In this document: positions 35,944-43,455 of the stretch, piece after piece
Position numbering within the stretch: position 1 is the stretch's first letter
Layout: every line of letters begins with the position of its first letter
Origin: Planctomycetaceae bacterium
GTDB lineage: Bacteria; Planctomycetota; Phycisphaerae; Tepidisphaerales; Tepidisphaeraceae
NCBI GenBank assembly: GCA_027487775.1
Contig: JAIYCY010000030.1
Location: 157,012-221,011, forward strand
Length of the DNA stretch: 64,000 bases
Reading direction: 5' to 3'
The notes under the pieces: model-generated
The model's database searches: none
Seen by the model: only the letters and a program-made list of their open reading frames with translations
What the model was told of the DNA's origin: nothing
Translations under genes and position numbers: made by a program

Positions 35944-36653
35944 TGGGCAGGTCGATGCGAGACGTGGGAGTGATCCTTCCGGCGGCGGGTCGATCGGTGA
36001 GATTCGGCTCGGACAAGCTCCGCGCGGTGGTGGGCGGTCGTCGGGTGATCGATCGGACGATCGATGTTTTTCTGGGACATGCGCAGGTCGGGACGATCGT
36101 CGTGGTGACGAATGATTCGACGTTGATCGACGTGGACGGCTATGCGGAAGGGGTGAGAATTCGTGTCGTCACGGGCGGATCGAACCGGGCGGAGAGCGTG
36201 CGATGTGGATTGCGAGCGTTGCCGGAGTCGATCGAGTGGGCGTTGATTCATGATGCCGCGAGGCCTCTGTTGAGCGTGTCGTTGATCGATGATGTTCTGA
36301 GGGCTGCGCGTAAGTACGGCGCGGCGGCGCCTGCGATGCCGGTCGCGTTGACGGTCAAGCGTGCCGTTCGGGTGCCTGGTCCGATCGAGCAGACCGTGCC
36401 GCGGGAGCATCTGTGGGCGATGCAGACGCCGCAGATTGCAAGGCGTGCGGATCTGCTGGAAGCGTTTGACCGCTGTCCGATTCCGACGGATCAGGTCACC
36501 GATGATCTGCAACTGCTCGAATTGATCGGCCGACCGTCGCATCTTGTCCCGGGCGACGAACGTAATCTCAAACTCACCACGCCGATCGACCTGCAACTGG
36601 CTGAATTGTTGCTGGCGAGCGAGACGCATCGGAAGTCCAACGGAGCGATGTGA
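35943..36653 (+). CDS. ispD: 2-C-methyl-D-erythritol 4-phosphate cytidylyltransferase
   Basis: 236 residues with a GTG start at 35943 sharing a base with the previous stop; an ATG 12 bases later is an alternative. Motif order fits IspD: GVILPAAGRSVRFGSDKLRAVVGG (CTP loop with conserved Arg and Lys), VTGGSNRAESVRCGL, ALIHDAARPLLS and PREHLWAMQTPQIARRADLLEAF, then TDQVTDDLQLLELIG. It makes CDP-methylerythritol in the non-mevalonate isoprenoid pathway. The pairing with a PIN/TRAM gene is a known gene order for IspD. The next gene starts within its stop codon (TGA/GTG). Confidence 0.95.
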   Translation: MGRSMRDVGVILPAAGRSVRFGSDKLRAVVGGRRVIDRTIDVFLGHAQVGTIVVVTNDSTLIDVDGYAEGVRIRVVTGGSNRAESVRCGLRALPESIEWALIHDAARPLLSVSLIDDVLRAARKYGAAAPAMPVALTVKRAVRVPGPIEQTVPREHLWAMQTPQIARRADLLEAFDRCPIPTDQVTDDLQLLELIGRPSHLVPGDERNLKLTTPIDLQLAELLLASETHRKSNGAM

Positions 36654-37348
36654 TGGGGATGATGAGGCTTGATCGCATGCTGGCGTCACGAGGCTATTGC
36701 TCTCGATCGGAGGCGGCGATGTTCGTTCGCCAATTCGACGTGCGCGCTGGCGAGACGCGGTTGACCGATGCGTCGAAGAAACTCGACGACGCACATCTGA
36801 CCATCGACGGCGAACCGATCGACCCGGCGAACCTCCTGGTGATGCTCAACAAGCCGCTCGGCGTGACCTGTTCACACAAAGAGGACGGCCCGCTGGTGTA
36901 CCACCTGTTCCCCGAGCGATGGCAAAGACGAAACCCAGTCCTGACCACAGTGGGTCGACTTGATAAGGAAACGAGCGGACTGCTGCTGCTCACCGACGAC
37001 GGACAGATCGTGCATCGACTCACAAGCCCGAAGCGACACGTGCCGCGAGTCTACATCGCGAAGCTGCGCGATCCGTTGAGCGGCATGGAGGCGGCGACAT
37101 TTGCGTCAGGAGCGATGACACTCGAAGGCGAAGACGAACCGCTCCTGCCGGCGGTGCTGGACGTGATTGACGAGAGGACCGCGCGATTGACGCTGACCGA
37201 GGGTCGATACCATCAGGCTCGGCGCATGTTCGCTGCGATGGGGAATCACGTCGAATCGCTGCATCGGACGGCGTTCGGAAGATTGTCGCTCGTTGAGCTT
37301 CAGGCAGGGGAGCATCGGGCTGTGACGATCGATGAGATTGTTGGGTGA
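36650..37348 (+). CDS. RsuA-family pseudouridine synthase
   Basis: 232 residues. An N-terminal S4 domain (RLDRMLASRGYCSRSEAAMFVRQ) precedes the catalytic domain: VMLNKPLGVTCSHKEDG, VGRLDKETSGLLLLTDDGQIVHRL (catalytic Asp in GRLDxxTSG) and VYIAKLRDPL, EGRYHQARRMFAAMGNHVESLHRTAFGRLSL. It is short, as in RsuA/RluE that act on rRNA helix 31/23S. Overlaps ispD by 4 bases; the first Met codons are clustered so the exact start is uncertain. It ends the three-gene operon. Confidence 0.92.
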   Translation: MMGMMRLDRMLASRGYCSRSEAAMFVRQFDVRAGETRLTDASKKLDDAHLTIDGEPIDPANLLVMLNKPLGVTCSHKEDGPLVYHLFPERWQRRNPVLTTVGRLDKETSGLLLLTDDGQIVHRLTSPKRHVPRVYIAKLRDPLSGMEAATFASGAMTLEGEDEPLLPAVLDVIDERTARLTLTEGRYHQARRMFAAMGNHVESLHRTAFGRLSLVELQAGEHRAVTIDEIVG

Positions 37349-37414
37349 GCCGAATCCGAGGGGTGTTGAGCTTCCTTGGCGCGGACGGTGTGCGCGTGCC
37401 GATGAGGAGCGACT

Positions 37415-38317
37415 TTAGTTGATGATCGCATCGAGTCGCGTGATGAGGGATTCGCTTGCGGGGCCGATTTTTCGGGCGAAGTGGGCGCTGCTGCTGAGGA
37501 TCGGATCGAGATCGGAATCATCGAGCGTGCAAGGACTGGCGGCGCCGTCGACCCAGCGGATGTAGCGCTTGTAGTCGTTGTGGATCGAGAGCGATGTATC
37601 GTTGACGAGAACGCACTGAAAGAATGATTCGTCGGGAAAGCGCACGGTTCGATAGTGCGCCAGGAGTGGATGATCGGACTGACAAAAGGCAAGCACACGC
37701 TCGGCTGCGCGGCGTGAGATGGTCCACCATTGGCTGCCCGCGTAGCAGGAGAACTCGCGAGAGAAGGGCAGATGGGGCAACTCGTCGGGCGGCCAGGTCG
37801 CGAGCTTTTCCCGGCGAATGATCCGGCGGGCGCGAAGGCTCAGCCACGGCTTGATGGGCCAGCCCAGCGACTTCTTGACGTAGCGGCGGATGCATTCGTC
37901 GTGCCAGGGTCGTGGGGAATGTCCGTACTCGATTTTCTCAAAAGTCATGAAGCCGTCGCATGAACTGGATCGCAGGTTTTCGACGACGCGATCGCCGGAC
38001 ATGATCGGCCAGCACGCGCCGCTGATTAGCGTGATGAAGTCGGGCGGACTGATTTGAGTGAGCAAGGTGCGTAAGCCTGCGAGCGTGGCATCGACAATCG
38101 AGAAGTTTCCCCTCGCGGTGACGACATGAGGTGAGACGGGCAGGACGTTGGTCGTGGTCGCGACGAATGGGTCGACATGCGATCGGAGATCGAGTTTGTC
38201 ATGGTCGTGATGCCATGCGATCGGCGGGCGATGATAGAGATGGTTGAGTCGATGGATGAGCCGATGAATCGCTCTTTCGTCGGTGTGGGTTTGGAGAACG
38301 AATCCGATCGGCGGCAT
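37415..38317 (-). CDS. GT14 (core-2/I-branching beta-GlcNAc transferase-like) glycosyltransferase
   Basis: 300 residues. Hallmarks of the Branch family (PF02485) are in order: FVLQTHTDERAIHRLIHRL, HDHDKL, FITLISGACWPIMSGDRVVENL near 95-115, FEKIEYGHSPRPWHDECIRRY, GSQWWTISRRAAERVL near 210, and VRFPDESFFQCVLVND near 238. This family transfers sugars to branched glycans, but bacterial members have varied donors. No membrane anchor is visible. It follows the metal permease gene by about 66 bases and may be the last gene of that transcript, though function is unrelated. Confidence 0.78.
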   Translation of the reverse strand: MPPIGFVLQTHTDERAIHRLIHRLNHLYHRPPIAWHHDHDKLDLRSHVDPFVATTTNVLPVSPHVVTARGNFSIVDATLAGLRTLLTQISPPDFITLISGACWPIMSGDRVVENLRSSSCDGFMTFEKIEYGHSPRPWHDECIRRYVKKSLGWPIKPWLSLRARRIIRREKLATWPPDELPHLPFSREFSCYAGSQWWTISRRAAERVLAFCQSDHPLLAHYRTVRFPDESFFQCVLVNDTSLSIHNDYKRYIRWVDGAASPCTLDDSDLDPILSSSAHFARKIGPASESLITRLDAIIN

Positions 38318-38383
38318 GCGTAGAGCGTAAGCGTGTTGACGAGGTGTTCAAGCCCTGCGTGAAAGGCCTGGGAGAGGCGCGGA

Positions 38384-39700
38384 TCAGGGGATGGGTTTGT
38401 CGTGGGGATCGCGAGTGGGATGCCCGGCCTCGGAGGCGAGGGTTTGCGGGTCGATGTGGACGTGTTCGAGTCGGTGGGCGCTGTCGTGTGTGTGATCGGC
38501 GGCGAGTTGAGCGCGGTCGGTGAGGTAGGTTTCCCAGAGTCGGTGGGAGCGGAGGAGCTCAACGGCTCGGCGACGCCCGTTCTCGAGGAGTATCACGCGA
38601 TCGGACGAGCGGTTTGTGGAGGGTTCGACGGCGGGCTGAATTTGAATCTCGCTGCGGGCGATGAGAGAACGCATGGCGATGCTTCGAATGAGCGACGAAG
38701 CATCAACGCGGGCGAAGAGCGCGTGTCGTGTGAATGCAGGTGCGTGTGACTCTTCAGCGCGGATGAGTTCGCCGAGTGCATCCTCGCGTGCGATACGGAC
38801 GGCGAGGCGGAGGCGATACCAGAGTCGTGTGAGCAGTCCGTGCCTTGGTGAGGCGATGAGGGCGATGAGGAAGATGAATCCTGTTGCGGTGGCGGTTGAG
38901 CCGGCGATGTTGACCGAGGGTTGTCCGAGGAGCCGCATGACATCGATGGCGAACCATTGACCGAGGATCGCGGACATCGCAGCGAGAAGCGAGGCCAAGA
39001 AAACGAGCGGGCCGAGCCGATCACAGAGAAGATGCGCAGCCGCGGCGGGGACGACGAGCATCGCGACGACGAGAATCGACCCGACGCTTTCGAACGCAGC
39101 GACGGTGGTGACCGCCGTCATGGTGGTCAGCAGATAGTGCATCGCCCGTGAGCTGTATCCCTGAACGTCGGCGAGCTGTGGATCGAACGACGTGATCCGA
39201 AGTTCTTTGAACAACAGGATGATGATGACTGCATTGACGATCAGGCAGATCGCGAGCCAGAGTGCCGCCCGCGGGATTTCGAGATCCAAGATGGTGATGG
39301 TACGGAGCGGAGCAGTTTCGAGCATGCCGTAAAGGACACAGGACGGATCGAGATCGACACGGTCGGCGAAATTGACGATGAGGATCAAGCCGATGGCGAA
39401 GAGGCTGGTAAAGACGATGCCAAGGCTGGCGTCTTCGTCAACGCGAGCGGACCTGCGGAGGGTTTCGGTAAGAAAGGCGGTCAGCACGCCAGCGACGACA
39501 GCGCCGAGGAACATCATTTCACCCGAGCGTGAACCGCTCAGGAGAAAGCCGGCGACGAGACCGGGTAGCACCGCATGGCTGATGGCGTCGCCGAGCAGGC
39601 TGAGTCGTCGCATGACCAGGAGCGATCCGGGTATCGCGCACGCGACTGCTGCGAGCATGCCGATGACGAGCATCCAGATCGTGTCGGTATTGAGTGTCAT
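38384..39700 (-). CDS. Metal ABC permease (ZnuB/MntB type) fused to a DtxR-like C-terminal domain
   Basis: 438 residues from the ATG at 39698-39700, supported by GGAGG upstream. Residues 1-~290 have eight or nine hydrophobic segments, with LLGDAISHAVLPGLVAGFL and SSRAMHYLLTTMTAVTTVAAFESVGSILVVAMLVVPAAAA, signatures of ABC-3 metal permeases. From about 296 a winged-helix-like stretch follows, then residues 368-438 match the metal-binding dimerisation domain of DtxR: ENGRRRAVELLRSHRLWE, DSAHRLEHV and PTRDPHDKPIP. His, Glu, His, Glu and His of the metal sites are kept. It overlaps the upstream permease by 4 bases. Probable role: manganese, iron or zinc import with in-cis metal sensing (inference). 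Confidence 0.9.
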   Translation of the reverse strand: MTLNTDTIWMLVIGMLAAVACAIPGSLLVMRRLSLLGDAISHAVLPGLVAGFLLSGSRSGEMMFLGAVVAGVLTAFLTETLRRSARVDEDASLGIVFTSLFAIGLILIVNFADRVDLDPSCVLYGMLETAPLRTITILDLEIPRAALWLAICLIVNAVIIILLFKELRITSFDPQLADVQGYSSRAMHYLLTTMTAVTTVAAFESVGSILVVAMLVVPAAAAHLLCDRLGPLVFLASLLAAMSAILGQWFAIDVMRLLGQPSVNIAGSTATATGFIFLIALIASPRHGLLTRLWYRLRLAVRIAREDALGELIRAEESHAPAFTRHALFARVDASSLIRSIAMRSLIARSEIQIQPAVEPSTNRSSDRVILLENGRRRAVELLRSHRLWETYLTDRAQLAADHTHDSAHRLEHVHIDPQTLASEAGHPTRDPHDKPIP

Positions 39701-40644
39701 GCGTGACCTCCGAGTGTGGAGGCAGGCGTATGGGTACGGGCGAATTGGGCTTGTCTGCGGCGCAGGATGATTCGGGAGACGAGGCCTTGCTCGGTGCCGA
39801 AGATGACGCCGAGAAGGAAGAGGAAGGTTGCGGTCAGGACGATGGTAGGACCGCTTGGGAACTTGATGGGCGTGGATGCGAAGGCGACGTTGGAAGCGGA
39901 AAGTGCGACGCCGAGACATGCGGACGCGGCGCCGAGGAATGCGCTGAGTGTGGCCATGGGAAGAAGCCTGCGAGTCCAGAATCGTGCAGCTGCGGGCGGG
40001 ATGACGAGCATGGCGACGATGAGTACGAGTCCGACAGACTGCAATCCGATGACGACGACGGCGCCGACGAGTCCGAGCAGGAGCGCGTCGAGGGCCTTGG
40101 TTCGCCGACCGATGCCGCGTGCGAAGGCTTCATCGAATGCGAGGAGACGGAGTTCTTTGAAGAGGATGGTGCAGATGAGTGTGACGAAGAGAGCGATGAT
40201 GCCGGTGAGGATGGCGTCGTCGCGTAGCATGAGCGCGGTTTTACCGAAGATGAAGTGGTCGAGTCCTGCGCGAGCGCCTGCGGGGCTGTTTTGTACGAAC
40301 GAGAGCAGGACGGTGCCGATGCCGAAGAAGACGCCGAGCACGATGGCGATGGCGGCGTCGGGTTTGATGCGGCTGTTGCGGGTGATGAGTTCGATGGTGA
40401 TGACGCCGATGAATCCAGTGATGATCGCGCCGAGCAGAAGGACGGGGAGGGATCGTCCGGAATGTCCGAGGAGCGTGGCGATGAGAAAGGCGCCGGCGAC
40501 GCCGGGAAGCGTGGCGTGAGCGAGCGCGTCGGCCATGAGGGCCCGGCGGCGTAGGAGTAGAAAGGTTCCGACGAGTCCGCAGGAAAGTCCGAGGGCTGTA
40601 GCTCCGGCGAGGACGGTGAGTGTGTTTGGATCGAGCAGGTTCAT
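39697..40644 (-). CDS. Metal ABC permease (ABC-3 family)
   Basis: 315 residues with eight predicted helices. Family signatures: [30 protein letters not shown] near 30-60 and [53 protein letters not shown]. It transports Mn, Fe or Zn with the other permease as heterodimer. No extra C-terminal domain. Start and stop overlap the neighbours in ATGA junctions (40641-40644 and 39697-39700), so translation of the operon is coupled. Confidence 0.93.
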   Translation of the reverse strand: MNLLDPNTLTVLAGATALGLSCGLVGTFLLLRRRALMADALAHATLPGVAGAFLIATLLGHSGRSLPVLLLGAIITGFIGVITIELITRNSRIKPDAAIAIVLGVFFGIGTVLLSFVQNSPAGARAGLDHFIFGKTALMLRDDAILTGIIALFVTLICTILFKELRLLAFDEAFARGIGRRTKALDALLLGLVGAVVVIGLQSVGLVLIVAMLVIPPAAARFWTRRLLPMATLSAFLGAASACLGVALSASNVAFASTPIKFPSGPTIVLTATFLFLLGVIFGTEQGLVSRIILRRRQAQFARTHTPASTLGGHA

Positions 40645-41624
40645 CGTTGCGGGCTGGGTTTGGAGGAGGAGGCGAGCGATTCGGCGGCGGTTTCGAGAAG
40701 TGTGAGTCTTCCGCCGTAGGTGGTGCGGAGGTTTTCGTGGGTGAATGCTCGATCGACGGGCCCGTATGCGATGAGGCGATGGTTTAGGAGGATGGCGTGA
40801 TCGAAATAGTCGGGGACGGTTTCGAGATCGTGATGGACGACGACGGCGCTTTTGCCGTGGGCGCGGAGATCGCGAAGGAGCGAGACGATGGCCTCTTCGG
40901 TGGCGGCATCGACGGCGGCGAAGGGTTCGTCCATGAGGTAGAGATCGGCTTCCTGAGCCAGTGCGCGAGCGAGGAAGACGCGTTGCTGTTGGCCACCAGA
41001 GAGTTGGCGAATCTGTCTGGAGGCGAAATCAGCGAGTCCGACGCGATCCAGAGCGTGGCGGGCGAGATCGCGATGTTTTTTTCGAACGGGCATGAGCCAA
41101 CCGATGCGGCCGTAGAGGCCCATGGTGACGACGTCGAGGGCGGTGACGGGGAAATCCCAATCGACGCTTTCGCGTTGCGGGACGTAGGCGACGCGATTGC
41201 GTTGTGATTTGAGATCTGTGCCCCAGAAGCGAACGAAACCTCCGGCGATGGGGAGCAATCCGAGTGCGGCCTTGAGGAGTGTTGATTTGCCCGCGCCGTT
41301 GGGTCCGACGACTGCGGTCAGGGTCGCGGGGGCGATGTCGAGATCGACATTCCAGAGGACGGGCTTGCGGTGATAGGCGACGGTGAGATCGTGGACGGCG
41401 AGTGGAAATCGCGGATCATGCGACGATGGATCATGGGATGACGCGTGACTGTTTGTTGGGTGAATGGTGTTCGGGTGGCTGTTGTGTGAGTGACTGTTGT
41501 GTGAGTGACTGTTTGATGTTGCTTGGGTGTGGGCTTGGTGTGTGAGTTGGTCTTTGGACGGTCGGGTTTGTTGAGCGTCTTGTGGAGATGGCTTGGATGA
41601 TTCGTGGAGATCAGTGCTGGACAT
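40641..41624 (-). CDS. Metal ABC transporter ATPase with His-rich N-terminal leader
   Basis: 327 residues. Walker [10 protein letters not shown] near 106-114, Q-loop [13 protein letters not shown], signature LSGGQQQR near 209-216, Walker B LYLMDEP, switch His in VVHHDLE. It matches the MntB/ZnuC group. The first 70 residues are very unusual for this family: they are rich in His, Ser and Asn ([15 protein letters not shown] and [11 protein letters not shown]) and probably bind metal in the cytosol. They include a 15-nt duplication. A later start near residue 60 is not excluded, because the family normally begins close to [13 protein letters not shown] at 73. Overlaps both neighbours. Confidence 0.93.
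   Translation of the reverse strand: MSSTDLHESSKPSPQDAQQTRPSKDQLTHQAHTQATSNSHSHNSHSHNSHPNTIHPTNSHASSHDPSSHDPRFPLAVHDLTVAYHRKPVLWNVDLDIAPATLTAVVGPNGAGKSTLLKAALGLLPIAGGFVRFWGTDLKSQRNRVAYVPQRESVDWDFPVTALDVVTMGLYGRIGWLMPVRKKHRDLARHALDRVGLADFASRQIRQLSGGQQQRVFLARALAQEADLYLMDEPFAAVDAATEEAIVSLLRDLRAHGKSAVVVHHDLETVPDYFDHAILLNHRLIAYGPVDRAFTHENLRTTYGGRLTLLETAAESLASSSKPSPQR
41479..41508 (-). repeat. 15-nt tandem duplication encoding the His/Ser/Asn leader
   Basis: CTGTTGTGTGAGTGA occurs twice in a row (41479-41493, 41494-41508) and encodes SHSHN-type units in the leader of the metal ABC ATPase on the minus strand. Confidence 0.85.
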
Positions 41625-42597
41625 GGGAGAGTTTTCCGTGGAGGCCGCGTTCGGGAGCGACTCCGCCGAGTGCGCGGGTGATGAGCGTGATGTTGTGATC
41701 GATCATGCCGATGTAGGAGCCTTCATAGGAGTTGAGCGGTCCAGTGGCGTCGCTGAAGAGTTCTCCGCCGATGGAGATTGTGACGCCTCGTGATGAGGCG
41801 CCGTCGATGAGAGCGCGGATTCCCTTGGGTGAGACGCTGGATTCGATGAAGACGGAGGGGACTTTGCGATCGACGAGCGTTCGGACGAGATCGTTGACAT
41901 GGGAGAGTGCGGCCTCGGACTCGGTGCTGATGCCCTGGACGGCGAGGACTTCAAGGTTGTATGCGCGGCCGAGGTAGTTGAATGCATCGTGGCTGGTGAC
42001 GAGGAGACGTTTTTCGGTGGGAATTGAGGCGATGGCCTGCGTTGCGTAGGCGTGGAGCTCGTCGAGTTGTTTGATGTAGTCGGCGGACCGGGATCGGTAT
42101 TGTTCTGCGTGTTGTGGATCGAGTCGGACGAGTTCGTCGGTGATGAGTTTTGCGACGTCGCGCCAGAGAGCGACATCCATCCAGATGTGTGGATCGATGG
42201 CGTCGCCGTCAGCGAGGAGGCGTGCGGACTCGATGCCTTCGGCGAGCGGGACGACACGTTTGGACTGGCTGAGGCTTTCGAGGGCGGAGCCGAGTTGGCC
42301 CTCGAGGTGATGACCGTTGTAGAGGACGAGGTCTGCGGAGCGGAGCGTGGCGAGGGTGTCGGCGGTTGGTTTGAAGAGGTGAGGGTCCATGCCTGCGCCG
42401 ATGAGCGTCGTGACGTCGAGGTCATCGCCGGCGATGGATCGTGCGACGTCGGCGATCATTTCGACGGTGGCGACGACGCGTGGTCGATCGGTCGACTGGG
42501 GCGGGGCCGAATCGCTGCGATTGCATCCGGCAGCGGCGATCATGATGCTGATCAGACCGCCTATCATAACGACGAGCGATAGAAGGGGGCGATGCAT
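41611..42597 (-). CDS. Metal ABC transporter substrate-binding lipoprotein (Mn/Fe/Zn type)
   Basis: 328 residues from the ATG at 42595-42597, chosen because the promoter places transcription start at about this base; a GTG 18 bases upstream is the alternative. Lipobox AAAGC gives Cys25. The cluster A-I binding protein fold follows with the four metal ligands as in PsaA/MntC: His in GMDPHLFKP, His in [11 protein letters not shown], Glu in [10 protein letters not shown], and Asp in [10 protein letters not shown]. Glu in place of the third His argues for Mn or Fe rather than Zn. No His-rich loop is present. It is the first gene of the ABC operon. Confidence 0.93.
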   Translation of the reverse strand: MHRPLLSLVVMIGGLISIMIAAAGCNRSDSAPPQSTDRPRVVATVEMIADVARSIAGDDLDVTTLIGAGMDPHLFKPTADTLATLRSADLVLYNGHHLEGQLGSALESLSQSKRVVPLAEGIESARLLADGDAIDPHIWMDVALWRDVAKLITDELVRLDPQHAEQYRSRSADYIKQLDELHAYATQAIASIPTEKRLLVTSHDAFNYLGRAYNLEVLAVQGISTESEAALSHVNDLVRTLVDRKVPSVFIESSVSPKGIRALIDGASSRGVTISIGGELFSDATGPLNSYEGSYIGMIDHNITLITRALGGVAPERGLHGKLSHVQH

Positions 42598-42605
42598 GAT
42601 GAGCA

Positions 42606-42634
42606 AAAATAGCACTTTGACTATTCAAAATCAA
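42606..42634 (-). promoter_or_regulatory. Promoter of the metal ABC operon with internal palindrome (putative DtxR operator)
   Basis: On the minus strand: -35 TTGATT (42629-42634), 17-base spacer, -10 TATTTT (42606-42611). The palindrome TTTGACTATTCAAA (42616-42629, arms TTTGA/TCAAA with 4-base centre) lies inside the spacer and ends at the -35, where a bound repressor would block RNA polymerase. The predicted start of transcription is about 7-9 bases after the -10, at the ATG, so the mRNA would be leaderless. The DtxR-family gene that could bind this site is directly opposite. Confidence 0.65.
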
Positions 42635-42646
42635 ATCAACGGTTGG

Positions 42647-42652
42647 TAGAAT
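42647..42652 (+). promoter_or_regulatory. -10 box of the DtxR-family gene
   Basis: TAGAAT at 42647-42652 with a weak TTCAAA -35 candidate 17 bases upstream (42624-42629), which overlaps the palindrome. Transcription would begin at about the ATG at 42660, again leaderless. Confidence 0.45.
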
Positions 42653-42659
42653 GTGCCGC

Positions 42660-43328
42660 ATGCCGACAGCGACCGTGGAAGACTATGTGAAGCGGCTTTA
42701 CCTCGAGCAGGAGCGGATCGAGCCGGGCGCGCTGGTGCAGCCGGGGCGATTGGCGGCGGCGATGGGTGTGGTGCCGGGTACGGTGACGACGATGGTGCGG
42801 ACGCTGGCGGATGCCGGGCTGGTGCATTACGAGTTGCGTGCTGGGGTTCGGCTGACGGAGGCAGGGGAGCGACTGGCGTTGCACGTTTTGCGTCGGCATC
42901 GATTGGTGGAGCAGTTTTTGGTGAAGGTACTGAAGTATGACTGGTCGGAGGTGCATGAGGAGGCGGAGCATTTGGAGCATGTGATCAGCGAGAAGTTGCT
43001 TGAGCGGATCGATGAGCTGTTGGGCAGGCCGCGTTTTGATCCGCACGGGGATCCGATTCCGGATGCGGAGGGTCAGATCGAATCGCGACCGAATCGGGCG
43101 TTGAGTGGATGTGTGGCGGGGGAGAAGCTGAGGGTGGAGTGTGTGACGGCGCAGGATGCGGAGTTTCTGACCTTTGCGAGAGAGAACGGATTGTCGCCGG
43201 GGAATCGACTGACGGTGGTGCGATCGGATCGAGTGGCGGGGACGGTGGAGATTAGAAGGCGTGACGGGAAGACGACGACATTGAGTCATCGATCGGCGGA
43301 GTCGGTGCGTGTGAGCGACGCGGGGTGA
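42660..43328 (+). CDS. DtxR-family metal-dependent repressor with FeoA-like C-domain
   Basis: 222 residues from the ATG at 42660; an in-frame ATG at 42651 would overlap the -10. N-terminal winged helix (TVEDYVKRLYLEQER, then LAAAMGVVPGTVTTMVRTLADAGLV, the recognition helix). Metal-binding/dimerisation domain with RRHRLVEQFLVKVL, VHEEAEHLEHVI and RPRFDPHGDPIP. The C-terminal third (GEKLRVECVTAQDAEFLTF, LSPGNRLTVV) is an SH3/FeoA-like domain. With metal bound it would repress the facing ABC operon and itself. The short intergenic region holds a single palindrome shared by both promoters. Confidence 0.93.
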   Translation: MPTATVEDYVKRLYLEQERIEPGALVQPGRLAAAMGVVPGTVTTMVRTLADAGLVHYELRAGVRLTEAGERLALHVLRRHRLVEQFLVKVLKYDWSEVHEEAEHLEHVISEKLLERIDELLGRPRFDPHGDPIPDAEGQIESRPNRALSGCVAGEKLRVECVTAQDAEFLTFARENGLSPGNRLTVVRSDRVAGTVEIRRRDGKTTTLSHRSAESVRVSDAG

Positions 43329-43455
43329 TGAGGAAGGCGGATGAGTTTGGCGAATGAGTTTGGCGAATGAGAGAGTCGTGGCGGACGAATGTGTTCGTGG
43401 TGCGAATTGAGTGGACGATGGTTGACGATCCTGAGTCGTGTGGGACATTGAAGCG

